In this document: in pieces, positions 20,586 to 32,215 of the stretch
How positions within the stretch are numbered: position 1 is the stretch's first letter
Layout: each line of letters begins with the position of its first letter
Origin: Cricetomys ansorgei
Lineage: Eukaryota > Chordata > Mammalia > Rodentia > Nesomyidae
Direction of reading: 5' to 3'
DNA: 64,000 bases
Assembly (NCBI GenBank): GCA_026225945.1
Contig: JAMJFZ010001258.1
Span: 6,778,501-6,842,500 of the forward strand
Translations under genes and position numbers: made by a program
The notes under the pieces: generated by a model
What the model was told of the DNA's origin: nothing
Database searches by the model: none
The model's input: the letters and a program-made list of their open reading frames with translations, nothing else

Positions 20586-23117
20586 AGGTTAATTTTTTTC
20601 ATCTATAGGAAATATCATATTCTTTTGATTTTTAGTTCTACATGCCTTGGGAAATACACAAGCATGGTACAACACCACGGTTACTTACAGACAGACCTAC
20701 TTACAATTCAGAGACTACTACTGTGCCCCGGTTTCCATATGATGAAACAGACGGATGCAGGAGGCAGCAAACTTGCCTGGGGTCCTCCACTTCAGAAACA
20801 AAGAACTGGACTTCTGTCCAGGCGTTGTGCGCTACAGAATGCAAGGGTTTCTACACCCCACTCAAGTCTATACGATACTCTCATTGCCAGATACCATGCC
20901 ACTAAGAAATCTCAACTGTGCAGCTGTGGGAATCCTATGCCATAGTCACTACTATGGGAGCTTGTTCAAAGCCTGACCCAGTTTTCTGGCAGGCCACAGG
21001 GGTCAAAACAGCACCGCTGATCAACTATCAGATGGGTTGGGATCAGGAAACTGCAAGGGCAGATGTTGACGTCTAGCTCAAGATCCACCATGGACCAGTT
21101 TAATCCTCCAGCCCAAGGCCTCTGAAGTCACAGACTACGTGGCGCTCATCTCTGTATCTCTGGTACTCACGGCAGGTACTTAGTCAGCATTCATTGAATA
21201 AACTCATGCATCAGTGAAGGAAAGGCTGTAAATTTCAGTTTCAAGAATTACCAGAGAAGAGTCTTGGGCCACACAGACATGCTCTTTGAAATGACATTCT
21301 GCCTCCTTCTCATCATGCGGGAAGCCTTGTGCTCCTACTCCTCATTCTCTATGAGCAGGATGCTAGATATCATCTGGCTCTACACCCCGCACTGTGACAC
21401 AGGCTGCAGACAGGCCTGATCTATTAGCTAAAGTGTAGGTAATGCCACAGGACTTAGTGTTTCTTTCTGTTCCTTCTAGCCATGTGGAGTTGCATGACAA
21501 GGCCAAGCAGCATTATGCGGACATACAGATGGGTGATAGGTGGGAGATGGGTGAATATGTAGGTGGATAGATGGATTAAAAACCTGCAACTGAATTTAAG
21601 TCCAAAACTATACTCACACAATAATTTATTACCCTTTATAACTACATCTTCAGTGCCTAACACTGTCTTGCACATCATGGTCTCCAAAGAAATGTTAATT
21701 ACGTAAAAGAGTAATGGAAAGAAATTAGACGCTGTCCCTGTGCTGAAGTGTGGGGGTACACGTGCCTTGTCCACGCATCTGTGTAAGTTTGACACCTGTG
21801 ACTTAACTGTGTGTCTGATCTACCAACAGGTGTAAGGAAGATTCCAATGCCTGTTCTTCCAGGCTATTTATACAGTCCAAATAAGCCGAATATACTTAGC
21901 AGCTAAGCATTGCTTGCTAAGGGCCAGGAAGAGCACAGAGCAGAGCAAGGATTTCCCCATGAGTCCACACTGCCAGCATCTCTTCGCGACACCCAGAAGA
22001 ACCTAAAGTGACAGTGTCTCAAGGCACAGCAATCCTTACACAACTTTAAGAGAAAATGTTGCCAACCATATGAGATGCTCACCAAGAGAAGCCAGCCAAG
22101 ATTAGTGTGAAGAGGCAAGTTACCACCAGGCAGCAGTGACATGTGCTCCTGGCATGGCACGGGAAACAGAATCCTCTTTTGCTTGTGTTTCAATTCCTCT
22201 TGTCACGTTGAGTTCTGAGTAGAGACAAGCAGTTGTGTGCCCCGCCATGCCAGCTTGTAGGGCAGTCCATCACTCAGTCTGTGTGATGTGCTTACTCAGT
22301 CAATGTGAGCTGACACCACCCTCGGATCAGTGTGAATATGTTTGACTTAAAAATAACTCGAGTGTTGCTTGGTCTCCTGGGCATTCCCTGAAGAATGGCT
22401 GCCAAGGAGAGGCTCAACTCTGAAGGGACAAGAATTTAGAAAGAGAGACTACATTTCACATGAAAGTGTTTCTGTAGACTAGAGCTCTCTTCTTTAGGAC
22501 ATGCAAAACCAAGATAAACAGGGGAGGCTGGTGGGAACGCTTCATTCAAAGAGCATGCTAGTTCTAATCCCTGGAATGTGAAAATTAGGACTGGGGCACC
22601 CTGCCTGTCATGGAGGAACAAGAATTTGCCAGCAAAGCCACCAGGGGCACATAGTGAATCATCCCTGCCTGCTCTGTAGACAGTCTGCTGTAAAACTGCA
22701 CGTCGTTCGTATTGTCCAGGGAGTCTCTAGCCTGTCAGTCATTTTCCCACCTACCACCAGGGGAACATTTTCTCCTTTTGTGCACAGAGAGGGCTGCTCT
22801 GCTCGCAACCATATGGCTCTGGGGCCAAGGGACCTTGAGGAATGTTCACAAGTAGAAAATTCAGCACCCACTCCCATAGGGACCAGGAAGTCTGTCTTGC
22901 CCTGTCCCTTAACGGGAGAGAGAGGTATGACTGCATTACAGAGTTGTACTTAGCGTGCCATACCTTCTGCCCTTCTCTACCCCGAAAGGTGCCTCTAGGA
23001 ACTGTGCCCAGGGCTGCCCAGCTGCCTGTCCTTGGACACACTCACCCAATATGAAGTAGAGTAGAGCGACAGCAGAGAGAGAAGCTTCTTCTATCACTGA
23101 CCCGTTCCTCAGCCACT
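20586..23117. other. Mostly unique DNA; possible L2/MIR 3' end near 21165-21210
   Basis: Only the short stretch cagcattcattgaataaact (cf. the ...aataaatatttgttgaatga ends of L2/MIR) is suggestive. ORFs up to 113 codons show no homology. No gene is recognised. Confidence 0.4.
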
Positions 23118-23400
23118 GTCTTAGTTTGCTCTCTACTGCTGTGACAAACCATGAACAGAATCCACTTGGGGAGTACAGGCTGACTTGGCTTACACATCCC
23201 AACTCAGAGTCCATTAAGGGAAACCAAGGCAGAAGCTGAAGCAGAAGCCATGGAGGAACACTGCTTACTGAATTGCTTCACAGACTCAGGTTCAGCTACT
23301 TTCCTTACACCTCCCAGGACCATCTTGCCCAGGGTGGCACAACCCACAGTGGCTGGGCACACGTACATTAACCATTTATCAAGACAATGCCCCCAAGACT
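23118..23400 (-). repeat. Probable antisense copy of a gtcaacttga-related rodent repeat
   Basis: Order on the plus strand: cttagtttgctctctactgc, tgctgtgacaaaccatgaac, agcagaagccatggaggaac, actgcttactgaattgcttc, accatttatcaagacaatgc. This matches a common rodent repeat variant read antisense. Confidence 0.55.
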
Positions 23401-23759
23401 TCCCTATAACATAATGAGGTCATTTTCTCAATAGAGGTTCCCTCTTCGCTGATAACTCTGCCCGTCAGACACCCCGTTGCTGACGGCTGACGTCTCCTTC
23501 CTGCACGGCACAGCCACAGCATCATGGCCACTTCTTTCATGCAGCTCCCGCTAGGCTCCAGTAATGGATGCCGTTCCCTCCTCCTGATTCTTTCAGCCTG
23601 GAAATTGAAAGCTGCCAACTCTCACTTGTCTCGGGTGCCTCGAAGTCCTGTAGATCCTCTTAACCCTGCCTGTGATCTGTGAGGTTTCTCCTCACCAAAC
23701 CATCTGAGCAGAGCTGCATTTCTAGAAGGTTCTGGCTGGTGATGAGATGTTGGAGAAAA

Positions 23760-23865
23760 GACACTGATCTTTGATCAAGGCAAGCTGAGTTCCAGATTCA
23801 GCCATGCTTCTGACTAGTCATGTGACCTTGAGCAAATCCCTGGGCTGAGAAATCAAGGTCCTCCC
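23760..23865 (+). repeat. MIR SINE fragment
   Basis: The words ctgagttccagattcagcca...gactagtcatgtgaccttga...gcaaatccctgggctgagaa match the MIR core (cacttactagctgtgtgaccttgg...). Confidence 0.75.
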
Positions 23866-25404
23866 AAGAAGCCTAAGTTGCCCTCAGGGGCTTCCTTTTC
23901 TGCCTACCTAGCACAGTCCTGGGCGTCCCTTCTAACCCTAACCCTTCTAGAAACCATGCTGAGAGACATTCATTCAGGTTCTTTCAGTCACTTTAGTATT
24001 GATAAATAAGGATTAGATGACATTCTACGATGAACTGAAGAAAGCTACAGTGACTACTGACACAAGGGGCTGTTTGGGGAGTCACGAGTCGCTCTGAAGA
24101 AGGCTGTCACCAGTTGTCCACACAGGGCCCACCCCCCCCACCCCCCCGCCGAGGCAGGATATTCCTTGTGTCATTGACAAGGCCAGAGGCAAGCCGGTGG
24201 TCACTTTTCTGTGAGGGCGAATCCCAGGAGAAGGGCATGGGTGTGCACCCTCATGGTCAGAACTCATGGCAGCTCCAGGGGAAGCTTTGGGGACACTGAC
24301 ACCGGTCACAGCCACTCCCAGTACCTCCTGCTGCTGCAGAAGTCAAGCTTAAAGGGGCTTCCCGAATCAGCGCTTGGGATCCTTTCCACATCCTCACCAG
24401 GCGGGCGGGCGCATCTCGCAAGGACAGTTGACAGCGATGGGTCCTGAGTTTCGAGTTAACTGAGGGCTGGAGATGAGTTTTGCCGAGTCACTTAGCTAGC
24501 GAGGGGGAGCTCAGGGTCTCCTTTCTAGAGCCATGGGTTCAATTTATGTAAATGATTAAGCCAAAGTACTGGCTTTAAGGGCTTCGAGTTTGGAATGAGG
24601 CCAACCTTTGTTGTTTCCATTCATGGTTGAAAGTATCACCTGGCTGCTGTCCATATTGGACATAGGCCCTCCCTGAGGTGCAGACAGGTCTTCAGGGAAC
24701 CTTGACCTCTTATCTCTACTTTCCCACGTGCTTTGGGAACAGGTGTGGTTATGTATGCAAGGCTGCTCACATTCTTCCCAGGGCACACACTACCGGGCTA
24801 CAGGGTCTGCTCTACGGCTCCTGCTCCTGGTGCTCAGTTCACCTCGCCATCCTCCAGTCACTCAACAAATGCAAACAGAACTCTGCTGTGGACTTGGTCA
24901 GGGCCTGGAGCCAGGTGAAGGAGCTGTATGAACAAGGTCCAGTCCCTTGTTCAGAGTAATTGAGACCCTGGTTGGGAGCCTGCTGCACAGAGCACAGTAG
25001 AAGTCCTGAGGTCTAGGGGAAGAAGGTGGACGTGCCGTTGGGCTCGGAGGAGAGGCATCTCCAGCTACCTGAGGGGGACACACAGCTCCTGGAGCTGTGG
25101 ACCACACCTGCACAGCACACAGGGCTGCATGGCACAGGTTGAGGCTGCCGAAGTAAGCCAAGAGGGATGTGCCAGCCTCTCTGCCATCCCAGATTCTGCA
25201 GTACCAAAAGGCAGGTCCTATGACCTCCCTGACAGCCTGCCTGTCTGCTATGTTTCCTTGGAGTGAAAGGGATTGATTCCCTGGCACCTCGTTCTGCCTG
25301 TGATCAATTTCTTTTGACATTCATCAGACTCTCACACCTCCTCTTCTGCCCTTCAAGAAGCAGAAACTGTGAACAGAAACCATCTGAAGGAACATGATGG
25401 CTCC

Positions 25405-25406
<2 letters not shown>
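23866..25406. other. Unique-looking, moderately GC-rich DNA
   Basis: A poly-C tract (accccccccaccccccc type) lies at about 24127-24148 and a small ggcgggcgggcgc patch at about 24401-24413. Neither amounts to a CpG island. ORFs up to 140 codons (24898-25320 minus) lack recognisable homology. Confidence 0.4.

Positions 25407-25453
<47 letters not shown>
25407..25453. repeat. (AC)n microsatellite
   Basis: About 23 uninterrupted AC units. Confidence 0.97.
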
Positions 25454-25454
<1 letters not shown>

Positions 25455-25994
25455 TCCCTCTCCTGTTAAGTAGAGAAAAACTAAAGCAAATGAGGCTAGA
25501 GAGAAAGTGGTTCAAGTACTGCAGACCTAGAAGGCAAGGCGTACAGTCTCAGGTGCGAGGTGAGCACGAGAGGCAGACAGCATTCCGGAGAGGGGAAGTG
25601 TGGAGCATCTTATATCATGACTCTTATTTGATTAAAAAAATCAATAAACTTTTTGAAACTGCGACTTCCTCCACTGTAGCCAAGAGCTACTGTGTTGGTC
25701 CACAAAGAAAACAAGGAGACATTCTGACAGATGCAAACCCTGCCAGACCTCAGCAGAGGGAAGCGTCTGTCCTGCCAAGCACCATCCTGGACAGTGGAAG
25801 CCCAGTCGTCTGATCTCAGGTGTTTTTGTTGATACAGAAGCTCCTCCGGTGTTAAAAAACTCTGCCCTCTCACTCAAAGGCCTATTTGCATAATGAAGGA
25901 CACCTGTAGCTTAGTCTCATCCCACAATCCTTTAGCAGCTGAGCTATGTCACCTTCATGGTGGGTGGGACTCAAGACCTAAGGGAAGTGTTCTG

Positions 25995-26225
25995 TCCTTG
26001 TCACCAGAGACTATGGGAGAGGGACCAAGAATTCCTTCACAGCAACTTTGATCTTCCACAGCGGCTCCAGGGCTCCACGGAGCAGGTGCAGGTCATGAGG
26101 AAGCAAACATCTTAATCACAGATTTACATAAAGCCAACACCTGCAGATAATAAAAACTCCAGCAGCTTAAGCAGCCCTTCCTCCAACAATGTACAGAACA
26201 ATTATTAAATAAACTTCCCCAACAC
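25995..26225 (-). repeat. LTR-like repeat, copy B (inverted relative to 19899-20165)
   Basis: The reverse complement contains gtacattgttggaggaaggg, atctgcaggtgttggcttta and cctcatgacctgcacctgct in the same order and spacing as copy A at 19899-20165. Confidence 0.55.
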
Positions 26226-26861
26226 TCCCCTGCCCCTGAAAGTCCTGGCCTTTCAGACCAAAAGTTCATACCCATGAATTCTGAAAATTCCCCACCTCCA
26301 GAAGCATTTCCCTTTTTCTGCCCTTATCAAGAAAGTAGCCTATTAATCCCAACGCTCTCACTGGCCAAGATCTTGGGAATACATGGAGCAGCTGACGGTG
26401 ATTTGGCATGGGAAAGCGAAACCATGACATAACCCACGGGGAGAGTGAATTCCAAGTGGCTGGAACAAGCAGAGAGAGGGATGTCCCACTACCCTATCAG
26501 GCATCACCCCTGGGCCAGACACTGAACACCCACGGCCCGTCCCCGGCAATCCCAGAGAAGACAGCCGTCGCTCCTCACAGGTGTGAAACCTAAAGCACAA
26601 GGTGGATTTACTTGGCCAAGGTCAGAAGCTACAACAGGGCAAGTCTGGATTTGCCTTTGGAACAGAATTGTTCTGGGCATTTGTTGCAACAAGTCTACTG
26701 GCTCTGTCAAAGAGCTACTTTATAGCTCTTGATGGAGTCTGTCTGGGCTGAAACCCAGACCTCTGCATTTTAACAGGGACCCTGAAGTAGCTCCAATGCT
26801 CACAGGTGTAGTGTGCGTCCGGGTGGTAGTTTACAGGGTGAGCTTTGGAAAGAGACTTTGA

Positions 26862-26952
26862 TGCCTAGGTGCTGGGACATGGCGATACAAGCCTATAACC
26901 CCAGCTCTACAGGAGCCGGCCTAGGCAACACAGTGAAACACTCCCAAAAAAT
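26862..26952 (+). repeat. 7SL-derived SINE fragment (B1/proto-B1 type)
   Basis: The words gctgggacatggcgatacaa, gcctataaccccagctctac and cctaggcaacacagtgaaac followed by an A-rich end resemble an old, degenerate B1-type monomer. Confidence 0.6.
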
Positions 26953-28074
26953 AACAAAACGAATAAGATACCTAGGCACTTCAGTCTATGCTGTTGAACA
27001 AGTCCTCACAGCTTGTAGAGGCTGGACTTCTCCAGCTGTGAGATGACAGGGTGCAGAGTATACAAGCTCACCCTCTCCATGAGGTCTGAATGAGATGGTG
27101 CAGGGGCTGGCTAGCCAAGGCTCACCCCCAACACTGGGGCATGAGCAGGAGCAGAGATCCTCAGCTGCATAGTTTCTCCTCTACACTCTCTTCCTGGATC
27201 CCAGGTTCCATAGCAAACCAGAAGGATCTTCCATGATCCAGGATGGACGTGCAGGCCACACCCTTTAAAACCAGCCCCTCTTCCTGGACACTTTTTGGAC
27301 CTGGATTGTTTAAACCAGCAGCCTGTGCTAACGCTGGAGACATGAACTCAAGGAAGAGGCCTACACAGGAGAGCCATCTGGGCAGAGAGTCTTGGCTGAC
27401 AAAGCTACTGAGCCACAGACACCTCCTGACACTGGTCTCGGTACCACTGCGACAGTGCTAATGTGCTTATGCGCTCCAACCTTAAAGCCATGCTACCAAG
27501 GTCTGGGGCAGCCCTTCACGGTGACATCTGAGCAAAGCAGGGTCCTTTCCTCAGAAGCAGCTGCAGAAGGAGGGGCTAGGGTGTCATGGAAGTTATGACA
27601 CAAATAGGTGAGCACAGACTGGACAGAGAAGCCACCAGTGTCCCTAGGCAGACCGGTAAGACCAGGCTCACCTTTCTGCTCTCCACCCACCCCTGGAAGC
27701 AGGAAACTGGTGAGTTCCACGGAGACTTTCTCCTCTCTGCTTCTCTTCCAGAGAGTGACAACGTGGGTTAGCAAGACCATTCTGTGTATAACCTCAGCTC
27801 CTAGGGTGGGCATAGAATCCTATAGGAAGTGGCTGCCATATCTAGGCCAGTGGGCTCTTCCAGGGACAAGCACAGGACACTGCAGGAGATGGAAAAGGTC
27901 AAGTCCACATTCTCTTCTGGTACTCTGACCGCAACTGGAAAGTGAGAAGCAGCCTCGCCAGCATGCCTCCTCTGCCCGGTACTCTCAACTGTGGCAGGGT
28001 GCCTCCCTGTACTGTGGAAGAGAAGCTGACAACCAATCTCTGTGGCATCGCTCCATTTCCATCTTTTAAGTTTT
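26953..28074. other. Unique-looking DNA, nothing recognised
   Basis: Several overlapping ORFs of 60-106 codons lie on both strands around 27.2-27.9 kb. All lack recognisable domains and have no splice context. Confidence 0.4.
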
Positions 28075-28280
28075 GGAGTTAGATGAATCTAAGTCACATC
28101 CTCGCTCTGCTATGAAGGCCTGGAACAAGCTATCTATTTCACCAAACCTCAGCTTTCTCCTCTGTAATACAGGGAAATGTATTCAAGAATCAAGAATACT
28201 TAAAGGAGTATTCCAGGAAAACCAGTTAACTCAGAGCCTGGCAAATAGTAAGGGCCCAAGAAACATTTCCTGTCAGCCTG
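28075..28280 (+). repeat. MIR SINE
   Basis: The stretch cacatcctcgctctgctatg...acctcagctttctcctctgt...gagcctggcaaatagtaagg shows the three blocks of MIR in order (…cagtttcctcatctgtaaa…, …cctggcacatagtaagcg…). Confidence 0.78.
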
Positions 28281-28344
28281 ACTTTGTAGAATCAGGATCA
28301 TAGCTTGTACCTCTGACACATCAGAACGGTACTTGAGAAGACTG

Positions 28345-28967
28345 CAGTTTTAATTTCAGATCCATCTTTCCTCCGGGGCTCAGCTGGGAGACATAGCCAA
28401 GATTTACCAGACTGTGGAAGAATGAGTAAAATCCTTTTAAAGTGGATGAAAAGAATCTAAGAGACCATCACAAGCCCATAACACCCTGACCGAAGCAATG
28501 CCCGGCTAGCCGAGAAACCAGGTTGGAGATGGTGCCGGCTGCTCCTACATCCAGGCCCTGTTTATACCCAATACAAACTTCAAAAAAATGCATTTATTAT
28601 TTCCTTATTTAGTGTTATAAGGACAGTTGTGAGCATCACAGGATCCATGTGGAGGTCAAAGGACATGTGGATAGTCAGTTGTCTCCTTCCACCACTGAGT
28701 TCTGGGGACCAAACTCAGGTCGTCAGCCTTGGCAGAAGGCATCTCTACCCACTGAGCCATCTCACCAACCCCAGTGTGAACTCTTACACATTATCCCTGA
28801 TTCTAGAAAGCTAAAGAGATGGTAGGAGGGTTAAAAAGAAACTAGAAGCACAGTTGTTATTAAATGACACCATTTCGAAACCTACCAACTAAACCCCATG
28901 AATAAAAGATATTTTAATAAAAAGCTAATGCAAAGTTTTCTTGGAGAGTGTGACAGACCCTTTGGGA
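28345..28967. repeat. Source region of a diverged local duplication (copy at 30605-31143)
   Basis: Exact words shared with the downstream copy: ttaaagtggat (28437), gaagcaatgcccg (28492), cagtgtgaact (28772), ccctgattctag (28795) and accatttcgaaacc (28869). The offsets among the last three (23 and 97 bp from the first of them) are identical in both copies. This copy alone carries the B3 SINE at 28575-28771. Confidence 0.75.
28575..28771 (-). repeat. B3-family SINE, antisense
   Basis: The plus strand reads ccatgtggaggtcaaaggac, agtcagttgtctccttccac, gttctggggaccaaactcag, gtcgtcagccttggcagaag, cccactgagccatctcacca, the reverse complement of a B3 SINE. Confidence 0.85.
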
Positions 28968-29694
28968 CATATATTATGAGAGAGGCTATTTTCAGGGAGA
29001 CATAGTAAGGAGCCTAGGATCTGCTGAGGGCCTGTGTGAGCCTGCTGCTCAGAGGCCTGGGTGGACCTTCCCATCGGCACCGAAGTAATCCGGCACAGCC
29101 TCCCATTTCTCATTCAGTACAGGGCTGCTGAGACACTAAGCCAGGAAAGAAGTGCCCAGAAAATAGATGGGTCATGCAGGACCGGAGCCAGGAAACCACA
29201 GGAAAGATCCAGTGTTTAAAGGAATCTGGGGGAATGAATGAGTTTTCCACAACAAATTAATTTAGAAAGCACATACATCCATTCTCCTTTGAGTTTGCTT
29301 TAGAAAAATATCCACGTTAGAGTTGGCAGAGAGCAGCAGAGTGACACCCAGCGACACCTGTGCCATCCACATTCCCGCCGTCTCCGCTGAGGGCCTCAGC
29401 AGCGCGGGCTGAGGAGGAGGCAGGGGGAGGTCCTTCCACATGTGCGGGAGTCAAACCATGTGATCTTGGAGGACAAATGAAGAATGGATTAAAAAAGGCT
29501 GGACAGTGTGGGGAAAGGGGGGATGGAGAAGCCTGTTGGTTGGTACAGAACTGTAGACAGGAGGATTAAGTTTTAGAGTCCCAAAAACACAGAAGGCTGA
29601 CTGCCTTTGGATGTAGTTTATTACATAGTCTTAAACACCCAGAAGAGAAGGTTTTGAATGCCTCCAACCCAAAGAGATGAATAATATTTTGATG
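28968..29694. other. Unique-looking DNA, nothing recognised
   Basis: No repeat family or gene signature was seen. ORFs are at most 69 codons. Confidence 0.4.
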
Positions 29695-29825
29695 AGGGGT
29701 CTGGAGAAACGCCTTTGAGGTTAAGAGCTGCTGCTCTTTCAGAAGACCTGAGTTCCTAGCATGCATGTCTGGTGGCTCACAGCCACCTGCAACTCCAGAT
29801 CCAGGATTCTGGCCTCTTCAAGCAA
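29695..29825 (+). repeat. B2-family SINE
   Basis: The words gaggttaagagctgctgctc, ttcagaagacctgagttcct, tggtggctcacagccacctg and ccaggattctggcctcttca match the B2 body. A CA-rich tail follows. Confidence 0.8.
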
Positions 29826-29958
29826 CACACACACACACACACACACGACATTCACTTACATACACAGACACACACACACACGACATTCACTTACACACAC
29901 AGACACACACACAAGACATTCACTAACATACACACACACACAGACACACACACACATT
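29826..29958. repeat. CA-rich microsatellite with ~37-bp higher-order repeat
   Basis: (CA)n blocks alternate with the phrase gacattcactta(c/a)a about every 30-40 bp, three times. It serves as the tail of the adjacent B2. Confidence 0.88.
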
Positions 29959-30101
29959 TTTGAAGATAAAATTTTTTAATGAAAAGGAGCAGAATTCTGT
30001 CCCATGTGCCTTAGGGGAAGAGTAACCCCTTAAACAGCCCCAGCTGGAAGCTACTAGTGAATCCATACCCTATACACTCTGCTGGCTGCACTTCGTGACA
30101 G

Positions 30102-30398
30102 TCATTGGCAGATCCAGGCATCCATATAGGAACCCATTTCCTATGTCCAGTATCTTCCAGGCAGTTATTTCTCGTCAGCGAGAAGTGGATGGCCAGACTG
30201 CAGGGCCCTTAATCCTCCATGGATGCTTCCTACTCAGGCCTGTCTGAGGGTCCTCCTGGGCTCAGAACACCCCACCAGGCAGCCCCAGTCATTAACCAGC
30301 CTGCCCCTCTCCTCCAGCGAATCCTTCAAAACTACAGACCAGGATCGGGTCTAGGGAACCTGAATAAAGACAGAGGTACTCGGGAGGAGAGGACTCGG
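30102..30398. repeat. 297-bp direct repeat, copy 1
   Basis: It runs from tcattggcagatccaggcat to gaggagaggactcgg and is base-for-base the same as 31144-31439 except one extra T (catccatatagg versus catccaatagg). It contains an identical 60-codon ORF in both copies; no product is recognised. Confidence 0.97.
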
Positions 30399-31143
30399 TA
30401 AGAGGAAATCAGGGAGAAGAGGGGAGAGGGAGAGAGAGGTGGATTAACAGGAGGCACAGGGTGAGAAGAGGCCAGGATAGAGATAGGAGGGACCAGATGA
30501 AGGGGATGATAGGAGAGGAAATCAGGACAGGAGAGGACCTCGGAGCAGAAAGGGTAGGGGTGAGAAGACAGGCATTAAGCACAGCGTGGACCTAGGAAAG
30601 CAAGGAGACTATCGCAGTTTTGAACTGTGAAAGATTGGAAGTAGTTTAAAGTGGATCTTAGTGAATATGAAAGGTTTCAAAGCCTATACACCTGATGTGA
30701 TGTTTGCAATGACCGGTGAAGAGAAACAGGAAGCAGTTGAATTTTGCAGTGAAAGTAGAGGTGGATGTGATAGTACTGAAAACAGTGAAAGTAAACTTCG
30801 TGTGAACCAATGGTGTAGAAGGATCGGAAAAAACAGTTTCCATTTGAAGGACGGAAAAGGAATGATGAATGGTCAGTGGGTTACGTGAAAAAAAATAGGA
30901 TAATTGGGAAAGCAACAATTAGGATCAGCAGTGTGTAATGATCTGTTGAAGCAATGCCCGCAGTGTGAACTTTAGTGGTTGTTCCCTGATTCTAGTCCAG
31001 TAACGAGTGTATTGAACCAAAAAAGAAAAAATGATGGAAGCTGTTTTTTGAGATGAAACCATTTCGAAACCACCAATAATGATTTGAAAAAGGTATTTTG
31101 ATTAAAGGAGAAAGCTTTGGAGTTCTTGAAAATGATGACATAT
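30399..31143. repeat. 745-bp spacer: GA-rich part plus diverged copy of 28.35-28.97 kb
   Basis: 30399-30560 is purine-rich, with gaggaaatcagg repeated. From about 30605 it aligns to 28345-28967 through shared words ttaaagtggat (30646), gaagcaatgcccg (30948), cagtgtgaact (30961), ccctgattctag (30984) and accatttcgaaacc (31058). It lacks the B3 SINE and adjacent 70 bp, and has about 245 bp extra between the first two words. The plus strand is notably C-poor. A 75-codon ORF (30661-30888) has no known homolog. Confidence 0.7.
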
Positions 31144-31439
31144 TCATTGGCAGATCCAGGCATCCAATAGGAACCCATTTCCTATGTCCAGTATCTTCCA
31201 GGCAGTTATTTCTCGTCAGCGAGAAGTGGATGGCCAGACTGCAGGGCCCTTAATCCTCCATGGATGCTTCCTACTCAGGCCTGTCTGAGGGTCCTCCTGG
31301 GCTCAGAACACCCCACCAGGCAGCCCCAGTCATTAACCAGCCTGCCCCTCTCCTCCAGCGAATCCTTCAAAACTACAGACCAGGATCGGGTCTAGGGAAC
31401 CTGAATAAAGACAGAGGTACTCGGGAGGAGAGGACTCGG
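31144..31439. repeat. 297-bp direct repeat, copy 2
   Basis: Identical to 30102-30398 apart from one missing base. The right flank (ggagaaggcaggaagcagtg) differs from that of copy 1, so the duplication ends at ggactcgg. Confidence 0.97.
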
Positions 31440-31489
31440 GGAGAAGGCAGGAAGCAGTGAAAGGAGAGGACCGGGCCTCTCCTGGCTGT

Positions 31490-31605
31490 CCTACTACCAA
31501 CCTTACAGACAAGAGGACTAAAGCCTAGAAATAAGCAATAGTCAGGCCACACCATGAATCAGTGCAGAACTCATAGTTCAAGCCATTGCCCTCCGGCTCC
31601 ATGTC
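31490..31605 (-). repeat. MIR SINE fragment, antisense
   Basis: The words ccttacagacaagaggacta, agtcaggccacaccatgaat, cagaactcatagttcaagcc follow the antisense MIR order (…gaggctcagagaggttaagt…). Confidence 0.55.
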
Positions 31606-31984
31606 CTGAACACTTTCTGAAGGGCCAATGGTGTATTCATTTCTGAAATTGTTAGAACTCAACAAAATGCCTGAAAGGCAAAAATCATCAAACCCCAGAG
31701 AGTGCTTCCAGATCCTGCTGACCACTGCCCTTGGAACAGCTACACCCAGATCCAGGGTATTTGATAGGCCACAGCAAAAACAGCCAGGCAGGGCTGTCCT
31801 GGGAGACTGTAAACCACTCCAAAGCTTTTGTACATGTAGATTCCAAACATCCCCAAGGGATTTCTTTTCCTCTTCTAATCAGAGACCCCAAGGGAACAGA
31901 TGCTAACAGGCCTAGGACACTGTGAATCCTGTGAATCCCAGGAACTGGGCTTCACAACCAGATTCCTTAGGATTAACTAAAGTC

Positions 31985-32215
31985 CCAGCCTGGAGAGATG
32001 GCTCACCAGTTGGAAACATTTGCTGTTCTTCTGATGGACCGAAGGACACCAGTTCAGTTCCCAACCAACGCTGAGGGGCTCACACCCGCCTGGAACTCCA
32101 GTTCCAGAAGATTCAATACCATCTTCTGGTCCCTGAGGGCACCAATATACACATGCTACACATTCATACAGGCACACATATATATGTGTGAATATAAAAA
32201 ATATATAAATAAATA
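31985..32215 (+). repeat. B2/B3-family SINE
   Basis: It starts cctggagagatggctcacca, then caccagttcagttcccaacc and accatcttctggtccctgag, and ends in a CA/TA-rich tail with ataaataaatac. Confidence 0.85.

Noticed and set aside
24401..24415. CpG island or promoter at the ggcgggcgggcgc patch
   Set aside because: Only about 15 bp; the surrounding sequence is CpG-poor.
29826..29958. CRISPR-like regular repeats
   Set aside because: Eukaryotic CA-rich SINE tail with short imperfect phrases; no spacers or cas genes.
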